Assembly: GCA_943787265.1 (NCBI GenBank)
Contig: CALSLT010000052.1
Coordinates: 1-34,775 of the forward strand
From: an uncultured Planctomycetaceae bacterium
GTDB lineage: Bacteria; Planctomycetota; Planctomycetia; Planctomycetales; Planctomycetaceae
Direction of reading: 5' to 3'
DNA: 34,775 nt
Shown here: positions 10,801 to 19,348 of the stretch, piece after piece
Layout: every line of letters starts with the position of its first letter
Position numbering within the stretch: position 1 is the first letter of the stretch
Position numbers and translations under genes: made by a program
The notes under the pieces: model-generated
What the model saw: only the letters and a program-made list of their open reading frames with translations
Told to the model about the DNA's origin: nothing
The model's database searches: none

Positions 10801-12212
10801 TGCTTACTTTGCAGCTTGCGCGGCGACGTAAACCTTTCCAGAGAAACGACGCTGTGTCCGGCAACACGGGTTCCCGCCGGACCATCGCCAATGTCTAGTG
10901 GAGCGAGACTGGTATTGTTCGCAGCGTCGACCAGATCATTTGTCGGACGAAGTGACTGATAGCAAATATTCGTCAGGTTTCGAAACAGATGAACGTTCGA
11001 AGTTCGATACCCCTGTGCAAAAGGAATCGCCGGCCCCCACACGCCAGACTGAGTGTGGCAACTCATGCAGTGCGTACCGAGCAGATTTCCCGTATCCCGG
11101 ATCCGGCGTTCAACGCTCGCGCCGCGTGGGCGGTTGTTAAGCCACGAACTGACCTGACCGAGGTGATCGTACAATCCGAATCGAACAGCCTGGCGTGGTT
11201 CTTCGAACGGTGCAGGTTTAACAATCCCTAACTCAAGTCCGTAGCCCGGCGCGTTTGCTTCGACACGCAGGAAATAAACATGCCCCGGCTTCAGGGTTCG
11301 GTTGATGGCAATGCGATGCTGCTCGGCCTGCTGATGAACTCGCTCATTGGAGTTCTTCCCTTCTTCGTATTCAGCACCGACATCGAGTGTCTCTCCGGCC
11401 GTAACCGTCACTTTATCTTTCGGCAACGCGTAACAACGAACCCTCGCAGCAACCATCTGATCGGGAATCGTCAAACAGGCCGTCAGCAAACGCGTCTCCG
11501 CACCTTTGAACTCAAGACGCAGCCAGTCGTCGCCCGATCCCGTCCCGACTTCGCCATTGTCGAAGTATTCAACGTCGTCGCTGGTTCCAACGATCTGCAG
11601 CGTATAGTCGTCTGCGGTGTCGCGGAGCGGGATCGACTGAGACTCGGCTGGGGAGTTGTTGGGCTCCGATTCGATGATCAACGATCCATCGGCGGCAACG
11701 ATGTTCGCGATCTTGCGTACTGAAGTCGACACCGTCGCCGTCTGGCCAGCTTTCCATTTGACCTGGCGAGGTGCTGCGAGCAACTCATCGACATAGCCCG
11801 TCTCTCGCCAACGGTCGCCTTCGAAGAGAGTGATCTCTCCTTCTTCCGGAGTCATCTCAATTCTGTACGTCGCATTGGTCTTCGCGGTAAAAACTGTGAA
11901 CAAGTCGCCGTCCAAAGCGTGTAGTACTTTGCTGAGTACAACGTCACGAGTTTTTGCGGATGCGTCCTGTGAGTGGACCGCGACGATCGACACTCTGACT
12001 CGTGCATTGTCCAGCAGCGTGCTCGGACGAATGACCCGCGCGGAAATCTCTGCCGATTCTCCGACTTTCAGGTCGAGTGGCTGAGAATGCTCAAGAACTT
12101 TTCCGGCCCGTCGCCCGACCATTCCAGTCGAGTCTGCCGCACTAGCACACGGATGGCAGAATAACACTGCCAGAGTGGTCAGAACGATCCTTCGAAATCC
12201 CACAGCAGACAT
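7893..12212 (-). CDS. Giant secreted protein with two CxxCH sites, cyclase-like repeats and HEAT repeats
   Basis: About 1,439 residues without a frame break. Signal peptide SAVGFRRIVLTTLAVLFCHP ends near ASAADS. An N-terminal beta-rich half contains a pre-peptidase-like segment (ESEPNNSPAESQSIPL). The first haem site CMSCH is at about residues 382-386. An alpha/alpha-toroid region follows, with prenyltransferase/squalene-cyclase-type repeats (LRAIQKPDGTWGFNPG; LLGLQHPSGYWKGQSQTGFV; STSYALHALSRL), then HEAT-like repeats (SPLVRFWAMMGLGVRH, DYVREAAARALI). The second haem site CFACH is at about 1342-1346, in a cytochrome c-like C-terminal domain. ATG 12212 is chosen for its upstream GAGGAAG and the signal peptide; the frame is open to 12248. 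Probable role: periplasmic multidomain redox protein of planctomycetes. Haem binding is likely from the motifs; substrate and cyclase-type activity are not supported, since no DxDD-type acid motif was seen in the repeats. Confidence 0.85.
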   Translation of the reverse strand: MSAVGFRRIVLTTLAVLFCHPCASAADSTGMVGRRAGKVLEHSQPLDLKVGESAEISARVIRPSTLLDNARVRVSIVAVHSQDASAKTRDVVLSKVLHALDGDLFTVFTAKTNATYRIEMTPEEGEITLFEGDRWRETGYVDELLAAPRQVKWKAGQTATVSTSVRKIANIVAADGSLIIESEPNNSPAESQSIPLRDTADDYTLQIVGTSDDVEYFDNGEVGTGSGDDWLRLEFKGAETRLLTACLTIPDQMVAARVRCYALPKDKVTVTAGETLDVGAEYEEGKNSNERVHQQAEQHRIAINRTLKPGHVYFLRVEANAPGYGLELGIVKPAPFEEPRQAVRFGLYDHLGQVSSWLNNRPRGASVERRIRDTGNLLGTHCMSCHTQSGVWGPAIPFAQGYRTSNVHLFRNLTNICYQSLRPTNDLVDAANNTSLAPLDIGDGPAGTRVAGHSVVSLERFTSPRKLQSKQHLRASNFILQTADPGGINAAGPGANVGKGVVFNYAGEVLFEAWKKTGNPQFFRALEDKVRKTLDVDPKYTDDMAHRVELLRRYFPKDYVSQVETVVKREAEQGTAKPKVPSNSKPGGSVEDAKKLQERIDQQGAADIARLRAIQKPDGTWGFNPGVSEGDSWKVDGDNKSEPSPTALALIAFQAAGFGPDDPTVAKGVKGLLGLQHPSGYWKGQSQTGFVSTSYALHALSRLFPVDPPKHEASDFTAAVDESLPEAIERIRRAAMVDEPSLLPILVEASKHESPLVRFWAMMGLGVRHADAGVEPLVVGLGDIAKPVREAAHWGLRQTLIDDRGWPEVLAACQSDDDYVREAAARALIMRVDGVMPEMSVEWGDLTAALVNAMNADPHPAVRATATRAAWNWWIWNPPVRKDINLAWIDLLQRPEGNSLVENSIRYQSQALFIANGHKANSSRTHQYKELEELIAQLEEKLKVAGKNEPLTAHRMARRLVGIGATYYNNSGGDGGPGQMGYITRRASELFGEAAMDYFSEVELTSNHLTSTGPLRVGLEGSANVTFDDLQQRLIQYSLEGPEELRPIAAASVSDPRSAQLVAVPERIEPLMQQVHRGAAEPARRPQLSEPILKMFATITWVIPDNLEQQREVFSYLVIKPDKLLTDAELKAVADAGERGKLERSQESNWYLAQKLGDAIGANPDLHLDAMIEFLPGEFQHPQVARFWLPSVEWLLTHKTKLPDVIPGKLPPIDPLEEVRTRAIGLFLDQLKETANADTRKTAVTLAQRTALRRNPEVLTALEAMLKFEKRDDVVKNAKNVLSQNRDNFVKELTDAVKAEQPARIAVGSDGLSKDFVDDFAYFRDYVTPEMNRVLRGDQRSCFACHGVPGRVPPLELNRPDDAGYLPVGKLLENYRKLQKRVDHNDVEKSFLLRKPLNVQTGQEEGHQGGRRYQPMDDGYLILRKWVLNQTKHRAKLGG

Positions 12213-12373
12213 CGCTTCTTCCTCGATATACCGATCAGTGAATGCCAATGCGAGCGGCGACGTTATTCGCGTCGTGCCTGCTTGGCAACCGTCCGGAAAT
12301 CACCGGATGATCAGAATCGAAGAAGCGATTCGTTCGTTGAAATGCCAATCACTACGATGGATGAAACAACGAC

Positions 12374-13666
12374 TCAGTCTTCACGAAGTTCCTTGTCGAG
12401 GGATTCGATCTCACTACGGCAAGCAAGGAAGTAGTCGAGCATTTCAGGGTCGAAATGCTTGCCGCGACCTTCAAGCAAAATGTCGAAACTACGGTCAAAC
12501 GAAAATGCTTCTTTGTACGGCCGCGTGGAACGTAGAGCATCGAAAACGTCAGCGATCGCCGTCATGCGTCCTTCAACGGGAATATCTGTGCCAGAGAGTC
12601 CGTTCGGATAACCAGAACCGTCCCATTTTTCGTGATGCGTCAAGGCGATGCTGGCTGCAAGTTTTGTCAGCGGCGACTGGGACGATCGAGGAAGCACCGA
12701 CCCAAGTTCTGAATGGCGAATCAACGAATTCTCAAGCATATCAACATGAGCATTCAAGACATCCGCACCAACTTGAGCGTGTACTTCCATCAACGCTCGT
12801 TCTTCATCGGTCAGTCGGCCAGCCTTCAACAGGACGTTATCGGAGATTCCAATTTTGCCCACGTCGTGAAGCTGTGCGGCCAGTTCCAGCACTTCAACAT
12901 ACGGTCCGGGATATCCGGCTTCGCGCGCTATCAACGCAGCAAAACGACCAACTCGAACGACGTGCTTACCTGTATCGTCATCCCGATGCTCCGCCGCTCG
13001 GGCGAGACAATGTAGAAGTTCGAGTCGGGATGCGCACAGATCGTTAGTGCGATGGCGTACGGTTTCCTCAAGAGTCTGAGCATGATCGCGCAAGTGGTTC
13101 TCGTACGACCTCATCAAAAGTGCATTGCGGATGCGAGGTGCCAGTTCTTCTGGGTCAAGCGGCTTCGCCAGAAAGTCTGTTGCTCCAAGCTCAAGTGCCC
13201 GCAACCGTGTACCACGATCTGATGACGCCGTCAGAATAATGACAGGGATTCTCTTTAAGTCCGCGTCAGAGTGCATCGCTTCCAGAATGTCCAGACCGCT
13301 GATATCAGGCATCATCAAGTCAAGCAAAAGAACTTCCGGCTTCTCTTCGTGGAGTGCCTCAATAACTTTGCGTGAATCGGTCAACGTCACAAAATTTGAG
13401 TACCCCAACGTTCCTACAAACTTTCTAGCGACTTTCACGTTGATTGGCTCATCGTCCACAATCATCACGCGAGACGACATTAGATCAGCCGCATTCGATG
13501 GCCGCTCTCCAAGGCCGACTCTCGATGCTGAACTGCTGGCAGTTTCACAAACCGCCCCCACGTAATCAGCATGAGCCTGTCCGACGATGGCCGAAAGGAG
13601 TTCATCAAGAGAACTGGCATCCCCACCTGGTTTCAATTCAGCTTGTGTTTCGTCGAGCAATTGCAT
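12374..13666 (-). CDS. Response regulator with HD-GYP c-di-GMP phosphodiesterase domain
   Basis: Layout: an N-terminal stretch of about 63 residues without a recognised domain; a CheY-like receiver (VMIVDDEPINVKVARKF; phosphoacceptor Asp at about 116 in EVLLLDLMMPD; Thr in IILTASS; Lys in FLAKPLDPEE); a coiled linker; and an HD-GYP domain with LHDVGKIG, an HHE-type metal site in ALTHHEKWDGSGYPNGL, and IADVFDALRSTRPYK. All expected HD-GYP residues are present, so hydrolysis of cyclic di-GMP in the cytoplasm is likely (family knowledge). ATG 13666 is preferred over GTG 13672 because AGG stands about seven bases upstream. It sits downstream of the hybrid kinase gene with a gap of about 250 bp, so it may have its own promoter, yet it is the most likely phosphorylation partner of that kinase's HPt domain. 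Confidence 0.92.
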   Translation of the reverse strand: MQLLDETQAELKPGGDASSLDELLSAIVGQAHADYVGAVCETASSSASRVGLGERPSNAADLMSSRVMIVDDEPINVKVARKFVGTLGYSNFVTLTDSRKVIEALHEEKPEVLLLDLMMPDISGLDILEAMHSDADLKRIPVIILTASSDRGTRLRALELGATDFLAKPLDPEELAPRIRNALLMRSYENHLRDHAQTLEETVRHRTNDLCASRLELLHCLARAAEHRDDDTGKHVVRVGRFAALIAREAGYPGPYVEVLELAAQLHDVGKIGISDNVLLKAGRLTDEERALMEVHAQVGADVLNAHVDMLENSLIRHSELGSVLPRSSQSPLTKLAASIALTHHEKWDGSGYPNGLSGTDIPVEGRMTAIADVFDALRSTRPYKEAFSFDRSFDILLEGRGKHFDPEMLDYFLACRSEIESLDKELRED

Positions 13667-13873
13667 GAGCACACCTATCAGACTGCTGACTTATTATAGG
13701 CATCAGCGTTAGCTTCAAACCGTGAACAGACCACGGAGAAGCACTGAACTGACAGCCTCAACGCTTGCCGACTTGCACAATTTGCTGAGCAGGCCAACAT
13801 CCACTTCACGACTCAAATGAGCACATCAGTGGTGTACAAGCTTAGGCCAAGCACCGGGGACTGATGCCCTGAA

Positions 13874-13909
13874 GTGTGCGATACTGCCCGTTTCAGGTAT
13901 CCGACACAC
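13874..13909 (-). terminator. Possible hairpin after the hybrid kinase gene
   Basis: GTGTG and CACAC arms, plus inner ATAC and GTAT arms, enclose a 12-base loop about 11 bases beyond the kinase stop. There is no T run after it on the minus strand, so an intrinsic terminator is only possible. A second small hairpin (TGCGGC/GCCGCA, loop of four) spans the stop codon itself at 13914-13929. Confidence 0.3.
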
Positions 13910-13919
13910 GACATGCGGC

Positions 13920-16214
13920 TTATGCCGCAGGAGTTGGCGTCACCAATCGCGCCGCAAGCGAGTGAAGGTGCAGCATCTCAACTTCAGCACCTCCGACATT
14001 GCGGTCATCTGCCTGCGAAATCAGAGACTGAGACGGCGCCACAAAACATCCGAAGCCAGCTGTTCCTCCAACGCCCTTCAACCAATGCGCACGCTCACTG
14101 AGCGTTGTCCAATCACGCGCGGCGAGGGCATCCTCCAGTTCCGCGAGACGATCGTTCAGTTGCTCGATAAACTCAACGACAACCTCACAGAAGTCGGAGT
14201 CGTCTGTCGGCAAGGTAGACTCGATCGGCGTTTCGTTGTCACATTGCTCAAGCTCGACCGCCATTGATTCTTCGCCAGCGTCGACTCTTTCGATGCCAGC
14301 AAGCGTTGTGTCCACCACCGAGACAAGTTCACCTGGATCGATCGGCTTTGACAGATACCCGCTACATCCTGCCTCCATACATTTTTCCATGTCGCCACGC
14401 ATGGCGTTGGCAGTCAATGCAATGATCGGCCCGACATACCCGGCATGACGCAGCTTTCGCGTCGCGGTATAGCCGTCCATCACCGGCATCTGCATGTCCA
14501 TCAGCACGAGATCAAAATCACCTTCCAACGCGGCCTCTAAACCTGCCAGGCCATCATTGGCAACCGCAACGTCCGCGCCCTTCTTCTCTAACGCCAGTCG
14601 AACCAGTTTTCGATTAATGTCACCATCATCCACAACCAGAATCCGGGCACGAAGCTCTGAAACATCTTCCGGTGCCGTGACACTGGCGGTCAGACATTCG
14701 GCCGTCCGTTCAGACTCTGACGGCGCTACGAGCTCAACAGGCCCCGTCTTCACCCGAACGGTGAATGTACTTCCTTCACCCGGTGAACTATTGACGGACA
14801 GCGCCCCACCGAGAAGCTGGGCGACGCGTTGCGAAATACTGAGCCCCAGTCCTGTCCCGCCAAACCGCCTGGTAACGGAGTTGTCGGCCTGTCGGAACGC
14901 CTCGAAAACCGAACTCTGTTTGTCCTCTGGAATCCCGATTCCAGTGTCTGTCACTGAAACAACCAATTGAGATTCAGACCCCGACACATCGATTCTGGCC
15001 CCGACTCGAACGGCTCCACACTCGGTAAACTTAATCGCGTTCCCAATCAGGTTAATCAGGATCTGTCGAAGCCGTGACGGATCGGTTCGAACAGTGACTG
15101 GCATCGGACCATGCCACTGATAGCTCAGGTCCAGGCCTTTCTCGTTGGCACGAACACGCAGAACAGACATGACTTCAGCAATCAATTGATGTGCCGAACA
15201 GTCGATCCTTTCGACTTCCATGTGCCCGGCCTCGATCTTTGACAGATCAAGAATGTCATTGATCAATGAAAGAAGATGCTGACCACTGCCGTGAATAATA
15301 TCCAGATACTCTTTTCGCTCTGCCTCATCGCCGCCGTCGGCACCTCTCCGTAGCAACTCTGTGAACCCAAGGATGCCGTTGAGAGGCGTGCGAATTTCGT
15401 GACTCATGTTGGCGAGCCACTGGCTCTTGGCTGAGTTCGCGGCCTCGGCCGAGTCGCGAGCGGACTCAAGTTCGACATTCGCGGTCTTTAATGCAGCCTT
15501 CCACGCCTGAATCTGATCGAGCATGTTATTGAACGCTGAATACAACGTGCCCAATTCACCGCTTGCCCGGCCTTCAACACGCAGCGAGTAATCATCTTCC
15601 TGGGTTATTCGACTGGAAACGGCCGCGAGATTCTGAACAGGCCGTGCAATCCCTGACTGCAACACCAGCGCGAGAACCAGCGAGACAAGCAGCGAGATCG
15701 CCACAACAATGAACATGACTGACTGATACTCAGCCATCTGCTGAGCCAGGTCTTCCGTTCCGACTTCCAGGTAAAGCGTACCTACAAGATCATCGCCCTC
15801 TTTGACGGGCATAACGATCTCAAGCCGATCGTCAGTCGAGAATCGATGCTCTTTACCATCGAACTCAGGCACATGGACGACACGGCTCCCATCCTCACCG
15901 CCTTCTCTGACGAAGCTAGCAAGGGATTGACCGTCGCTCGTAAAAAGAACCGCCTGACGGATGTCTGGAGTGCTGCTGAGCGATGCCAGCAGTTCGTTGC
16001 CTGCTTCGTCATCATTAAAAAGCAAAACGGCCGCGCTGTTAAACGCCAGCATTTCAGCCTGAGTCCGCAACTGAGCGACACGTGCCTCACGCATCACACG
16101 CATGCCGTGGATCGTAAACGCTCCACAAGCCACGAGGATCGCGACCGCGCTCGAGATAATTGCCAACAACGTCAGCCGGACACGAATGGAAAGGTTCTGA
16201 TTGGAAAGTCGCAT
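13920..16214 (-). CDS. Hybrid sensor histidine kinase (periplasmic sensor, HAMP, HisKA, HATPase, receiver, HPt)
   Basis: 764 residues. TM1 is at about 14-34; a periplasmic CHASE8-like region runs from 35 to 165; TM2 is at about 166-187; HAMP is at 188-242; a short coiled coil leads to HisKA with H272 in WLANMSHEIRTPLNGILGF. The HATPase domain has N391-type NLIGNAIKF, DTGIGIP and GGTGLGLSIS. A receiver follows (ILVVDDGDINRKLVRL; D573 in LVLMDMQMPVMDG; SKPIDPGE), and a C-terminal HPt domain has H710 in SERAHWLKGVGGTAGFG. This is a complete His-Asp-His relay needing an external receiver as final target; the neighbouring HD-GYP regulator fits. Its ATG is three bases after the YfiR-like stop (TGA TGT ATG), so the two are surely cotranscribed and probably form one sensor unit. 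The signal sensed is unknown. Confidence 0.93.
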   Translation of the reverse strand: MRLSNQNLSIRVRLTLLAIISSAVAILVACGAFTIHGMRVMREARVAQLRTQAEMLAFNSAAVLLFNDDEAGNELLASLSSTPDIRQAVLFTSDGQSLASFVREGGEDGSRVVHVPEFDGKEHRFSTDDRLEIVMPVKEGDDLVGTLYLEVGTEDLAQQMAEYQSVMFIVVAISLLVSLVLALVLQSGIARPVQNLAAVSSRITQEDDYSLRVEGRASGELGTLYSAFNNMLDQIQAWKAALKTANVELESARDSAEAANSAKSQWLANMSHEIRTPLNGILGFTELLRRGADGGDEAERKEYLDIIHGSGQHLLSLINDILDLSKIEAGHMEVERIDCSAHQLIAEVMSVLRVRANEKGLDLSYQWHGPMPVTVRTDPSRLRQILINLIGNAIKFTECGAVRVGARIDVSGSESQLVVSVTDTGIGIPEDKQSSVFEAFRQADNSVTRRFGGTGLGLSISQRVAQLLGGALSVNSSPGEGSTFTVRVKTGPVELVAPSESERTAECLTASVTAPEDVSELRARILVVDDGDINRKLVRLALEKKGADVAVANDGLAGLEAALEGDFDLVLMDMQMPVMDGYTATRKLRHAGYVGPIIALTANAMRGDMEKCMEAGCSGYLSKPIDPGELVSVVDTTLAGIERVDAGEESMAVELEQCDNETPIESTLPTDDSDFCEVVVEFIEQLNDRLAELEDALAARDWTTLSERAHWLKGVGGTAGFGCFVAPSQSLISQADDRNVGGAEVEMLHLHSLAARLVTPTPAA

Positions 16215-16217
16215 ACA

Positions 16218-16901
16218 TCACCGATCACCGACAGCCACAACTGGGCGAGGACGATCCATGTCACGTACGGTCTGAGCCAACCGACTCAGACGAGCACTCA
16301 CCATCAACTGCCGTCTCTTTACGGCATCTACATTTAGACTGAACTTCACATTTCCGTTATTGATCCGGAACGCGATCACTCCGCCGTTGAACTCGAAGTC
16401 GGCAATTTCGCCGACGATCAACACCGGGTCATTATTGAGCTCAATTGCCGCGGCCTTCGCATCTTTCTGACCGATGGATTCCGTGACGTACAGAATTTGG
16501 CACGGCTGATAATCCTTCATCGTTTTGAATCGCCGAATAACGATTCGTCGATTCTCAATCTTCTTTCGTTTGGCAATCGCGTCGAGAATGTGACCGAACG
16601 GCTTGTCACCAAGTACACCTATCACGAAGTTATTATTCGTACGATTGAACGTCGCCTCTGGCCACTTCGTCAACAGCCCGAAGCTGTAAAGATAAACGTA
16701 CTTAACCTTGCATTCACTTTCCGCAACAACCACCTGAGCATTGTTCGCCTGAGCCAACACCTTGCCAGGCATCAGTAGGGAACAGCTCCCAATGGCAGCC
16801 ATCGCCAATACCAACACCAATCGCCGACCCGGTGACAGGCGAGTTGGTACTCGTCCTGCATCAGGCAACTTTGATATTGATGTTGGATTCTGTGACGCCA
16901 T
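16218..16901 (-). CDS. YfiR-like (DUF4154) periplasmic protein
   Basis: After the signal segment RRLVLVLAMAAIGSCSLLMP the mature part matches the YfiR/DUF4154 family: KVKYVYLYSFGLLTKWPEAT, then FVIGVLGDKPFGHILDAIAK, RRIVIRRFKTMKDYQPCQIL, DPVLIVGEIADFEFNGGVIA, and the C-terminal FRINNGNVKFSLNVDAVKR pattern. In Pseudomonas YfiR is a periplasmic repressor of the diguanylate cyclase YfiN; here no GGDEF protein is nearby and the partner is most likely the adjacent hybrid kinase. The start is uncertain: 16901 puts about 26 residues before the hydrophobic core, 16955 has a weak AGGT upstream, and the frame is open to 17069. The gene lies about 190 bp or more downstream of the TonB receptor stop. Confidence 0.85.
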   Translation of the reverse strand: MASQNPTSISKLPDAGRVPTRLSPGRRLVLVLAMAAIGSCSLLMPGKVLAQANNAQVVVAESECKVKYVYLYSFGLLTKWPEATFNRTNNNFVIGVLGDKPFGHILDAIAKRKKIENRRIVIRRFKTMKDYQPCQILYVTESIGQKDAKAAAIELNNDPVLIVGEIADFEFNGGVIAFRINNGNVKFSLNVDAVKRRQLMVSARLSRLAQTVRDMDRPRPVVAVGDR

Positions 16902-17257
16902 GTCGCTGGTAGTTTCTACGAAGTCTCGATTGTGATGGGTTGAGCCATTAGACATGGCTACCTGGATACAACTCGAAGAGAGGATAGGACAATTCTGGAC
17001 CATCTTTGACTGCGGTTTACCGCCATCGCTGCAAACGACGATTGATACCGGCGAAGACCTCGCGTCCAACGAGAGTTGCCGCCGAAACCAGACGGGTTCC
17101 GGCCAAAAGTTCGGTACGATCGCGAGCCGTCAATGCACATAGAATCGATTGTGACAGTCCTTCCACTTATCATCAGCGTCAATCGACAAGCAATCAGCAG
17201 GCCAACAACACTCGAAACAATCTCAGGTTTTTGAAACATGTGGCATCCTTACCAATC

Positions 17258-19348
17258 TCAAAATCGGAGACTGACACCTGCAAAGACCTCACGTCGAACT
17301 GATGTCGCTGACGTCGGGCGGTTGGCATCGGTAAAGAATTCCGGGTGATCGCGGTCGAGCAAGTTTCGGCCGACGACGTAGAGCTCAACGCCTTCGCTCG
17401 GCTCCCAGCTCGCTCGCAAATCCATCACGGTGTAGTGCTTAATCGATGATGACGGAACGTCGTCCACGTAACGAAGAATCGCGTCGAACTCGATGTCATC
17501 CGTAACGTCCCAGGACGACTGAAGGTACAGACGGTTTTGCGGATCGTTCGAGTTTCTTCCAACCACTCGAAGAAAACTGTAAGAACCGAACGTCTTCCAC
17601 CAGGGAGCGATCTGCCAGGACGAACTCGCTTCAAACCCGTAGCTCTGAGCATGCCCGTCGTTATTAATCAGTGTTGGGATGATCAGCCCTTCGGGAGCCT
17701 CCGGAGTTGGTGCCCCGCGAGTCACTCCCAGGACATCGTTGTAGTCATTGAAAAAGGCGGTGACATCCACTGCGAGCTGTTTCGTAATCTGCTCACGATA
17801 ACCCGCTTCGTAGGCAACGAGGTCTTCCGACTCGAAGTCTCGACTCCCTTTGAACACCGGAAACAAACCAGGTGGCACAACGGGAGGAAACGTCGCGCGG
17901 CCATCGTCTTCAACTCGGGACGGAGTCCTCACGGCTCGCGACGCGCCGGCCCAGATGGAATGTCTTTCGTCGGGCGTCCACAGCAAACGTACTGACGGTT
18001 GAAACTCGAAACCTGTAAAGTCGTTGTGTTCGAACTTCGATCCCGCCGTAAAGAACAAGGTTTCATCGATCAGAGTCATCTCGTCCTGGATGAACCCGCT
18101 GATCAGCTCGTAATCTCGCTCATCTGGAGTGAGAACGAGCGAGAATGGCGCATTCTGAATCTCATCCTGGTTGTAGCGATAGCTGACGCCCCACACGATC
18201 GAATGATCAAGCCAGGGTGATGACTGAAACTGAAAATCGATGTCGATCATGTCTCGATCTTCAGTCAGCCCCGAGTCTTCCTGCTCACGGAACGTGTAAT
18301 CGTAATACGCCTGCAGTGACCAGTTAGTCGTCTCGTCAATCTGTTGCGAAAGCCGAGCCAGCACGTTGCCGCCACGCGTGTTCTCATCACTCCCGATCGT
18401 CCTGAGGCCTTCCGGAAGCGCGACCGGGACACCTCGCCGAACGCCGGCCGATCCCTCATAATAGTCACCCTGAAGTGTAAGGCTGGTTCCACCGTCAAGT
18501 TCCCAGTCCATACGGCCACCACCGCGTTGCATTCGCCAGTCATCGGCAGGGTTAAACCCCAGCCCTGCGCCAGCGTCACGTTCGAACCACTTTCCATAAA
18601 CGCGATACCAACCGTTGTCGCCAATCTGACCGCCGGCCCGCGCTGACGAGAATCCACGATCGGTCCCGCCACCAGCTTCGACGAACACTCCTTGAGTATC
18701 CTTCGCCTTTTTCGTGATCACATTGATCACTCCGTTGACGGCGTTCGCTCCCCACACTGTTGCCCCCGGGCCGCGGATGACTTCAATTCGCTCGACGTCT
18801 TCGAGAAGAACATCCTGAACGTCCCAGTAAACACCAGCAAAGAGCGGCGTGTAGACACTTCGTCCGTCGATCTGGACAAGCAACTTATTCGAGAATCGCC
18901 CCAGAAACCCGCGGATACTTATCGCCCATTTGTTGGAGTCGACACGGTGAACCTGGACGCCAGGGGCCATTCGCAGGACTTCCGGAATGCTGCGAGCACC
19001 GGAACGACGGATCATCTCATTTGAAATAACGAACACCGCGGCTGGTGACTTACCCACCGTACTTTTTTGACGCGAAACGGTAGAGACAACTTCCTGCAGC
19101 GCCGGCGCGACGACTTTCACCTGCGAAAGCTGTTCAACATCGCCTTCGGCGAGTGACAACAGCTCGTCAAGTTCATCACCAAGTCCGTCCGGAAGATCGT
19201 CTCCAAGTGCGAGATCCAAGTCAGCGTCCGACGCAGACGAAGCTGCCGCGACTTGTTCGGGAACGTCCTGCGAATGACATCGCACAGGCTGCCCAAGTGC
19301 AAATCCGACGACAATACCGCCAACCAACCAGTTCAAACGACGTTTCAT
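17258..19348 (-). CDS. TonB-dependent outer-membrane receptor
   Basis: A protein of 696 residues with signal peptide (KRRLNWLVGGIVVGFALG). An acidic, Leu/Asp-rich segment of about 40 residues (DADLDLALGDDLPDGLGDEL) stands before a plug domain starting near VVAPALQEVVSTVSRQ. Plug hallmarks are PEVLRMAPGVQVHRVD, SIRGFLGRFSNKLLVQIDGR, YTPLFAGVYWDVQDVLLEDV and RIEVIRGPGATVWGANAVNG. The 22-strand-type beta barrel ends in VFAGVSLRF with terminal Phe. ATG 19348 with GGTGA upstream fits the signal peptide; the frame is open to 19645 but those residues lack a signal. This receptor subtype is often found beside YfiR-like proteins (family knowledge), as here. The ligand is unknown; no iron-siderophore gene is nearby. 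Confidence 0.93.
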   Translation of the reverse strand: MKRRLNWLVGGIVVGFALGQPVRCHSQDVPEQVAAASSASDADLDLALGDDLPDGLGDELDELLSLAEGDVEQLSQVKVVAPALQEVVSTVSRQKSTVGKSPAAVFVISNEMIRRSGARSIPEVLRMAPGVQVHRVDSNKWAISIRGFLGRFSNKLLVQIDGRSVYTPLFAGVYWDVQDVLLEDVERIEVIRGPGATVWGANAVNGVINVITKKAKDTQGVFVEAGGGTDRGFSSARAGGQIGDNGWYRVYGKWFERDAGAGLGFNPADDWRMQRGGGRMDWELDGGTSLTLQGDYYEGSAGVRRGVPVALPEGLRTIGSDENTRGGNVLARLSQQIDETTNWSLQAYYDYTFREQEDSGLTEDRDMIDIDFQFQSSPWLDHSIVWGVSYRYNQDEIQNAPFSLVLTPDERDYELISGFIQDEMTLIDETLFFTAGSKFEHNDFTGFEFQPSVRLLWTPDERHSIWAGASRAVRTPSRVEDDGRATFPPVVPPGLFPVFKGSRDFESEDLVAYEAGYREQITKQLAVDVTAFFNDYNDVLGVTRGAPTPEAPEGLIIPTLINNDGHAQSYGFEASSSWQIAPWWKTFGSYSFLRVVGRNSNDPQNRLYLQSSWDVTDDIEFDAILRYVDDVPSSSIKHYTVMDLRASWEPSEGVELYVVGRNLLDRDHPEFFTDANRPTSATSVRREVFAGVSLRF

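Noticed and set aside
16218..16901. Classic YfiBNR system
   Set aside because: No GGDEF diguanylate cyclase or YfiB-type lipoprotein is encoded nearby; only the YfiR-like part is present.
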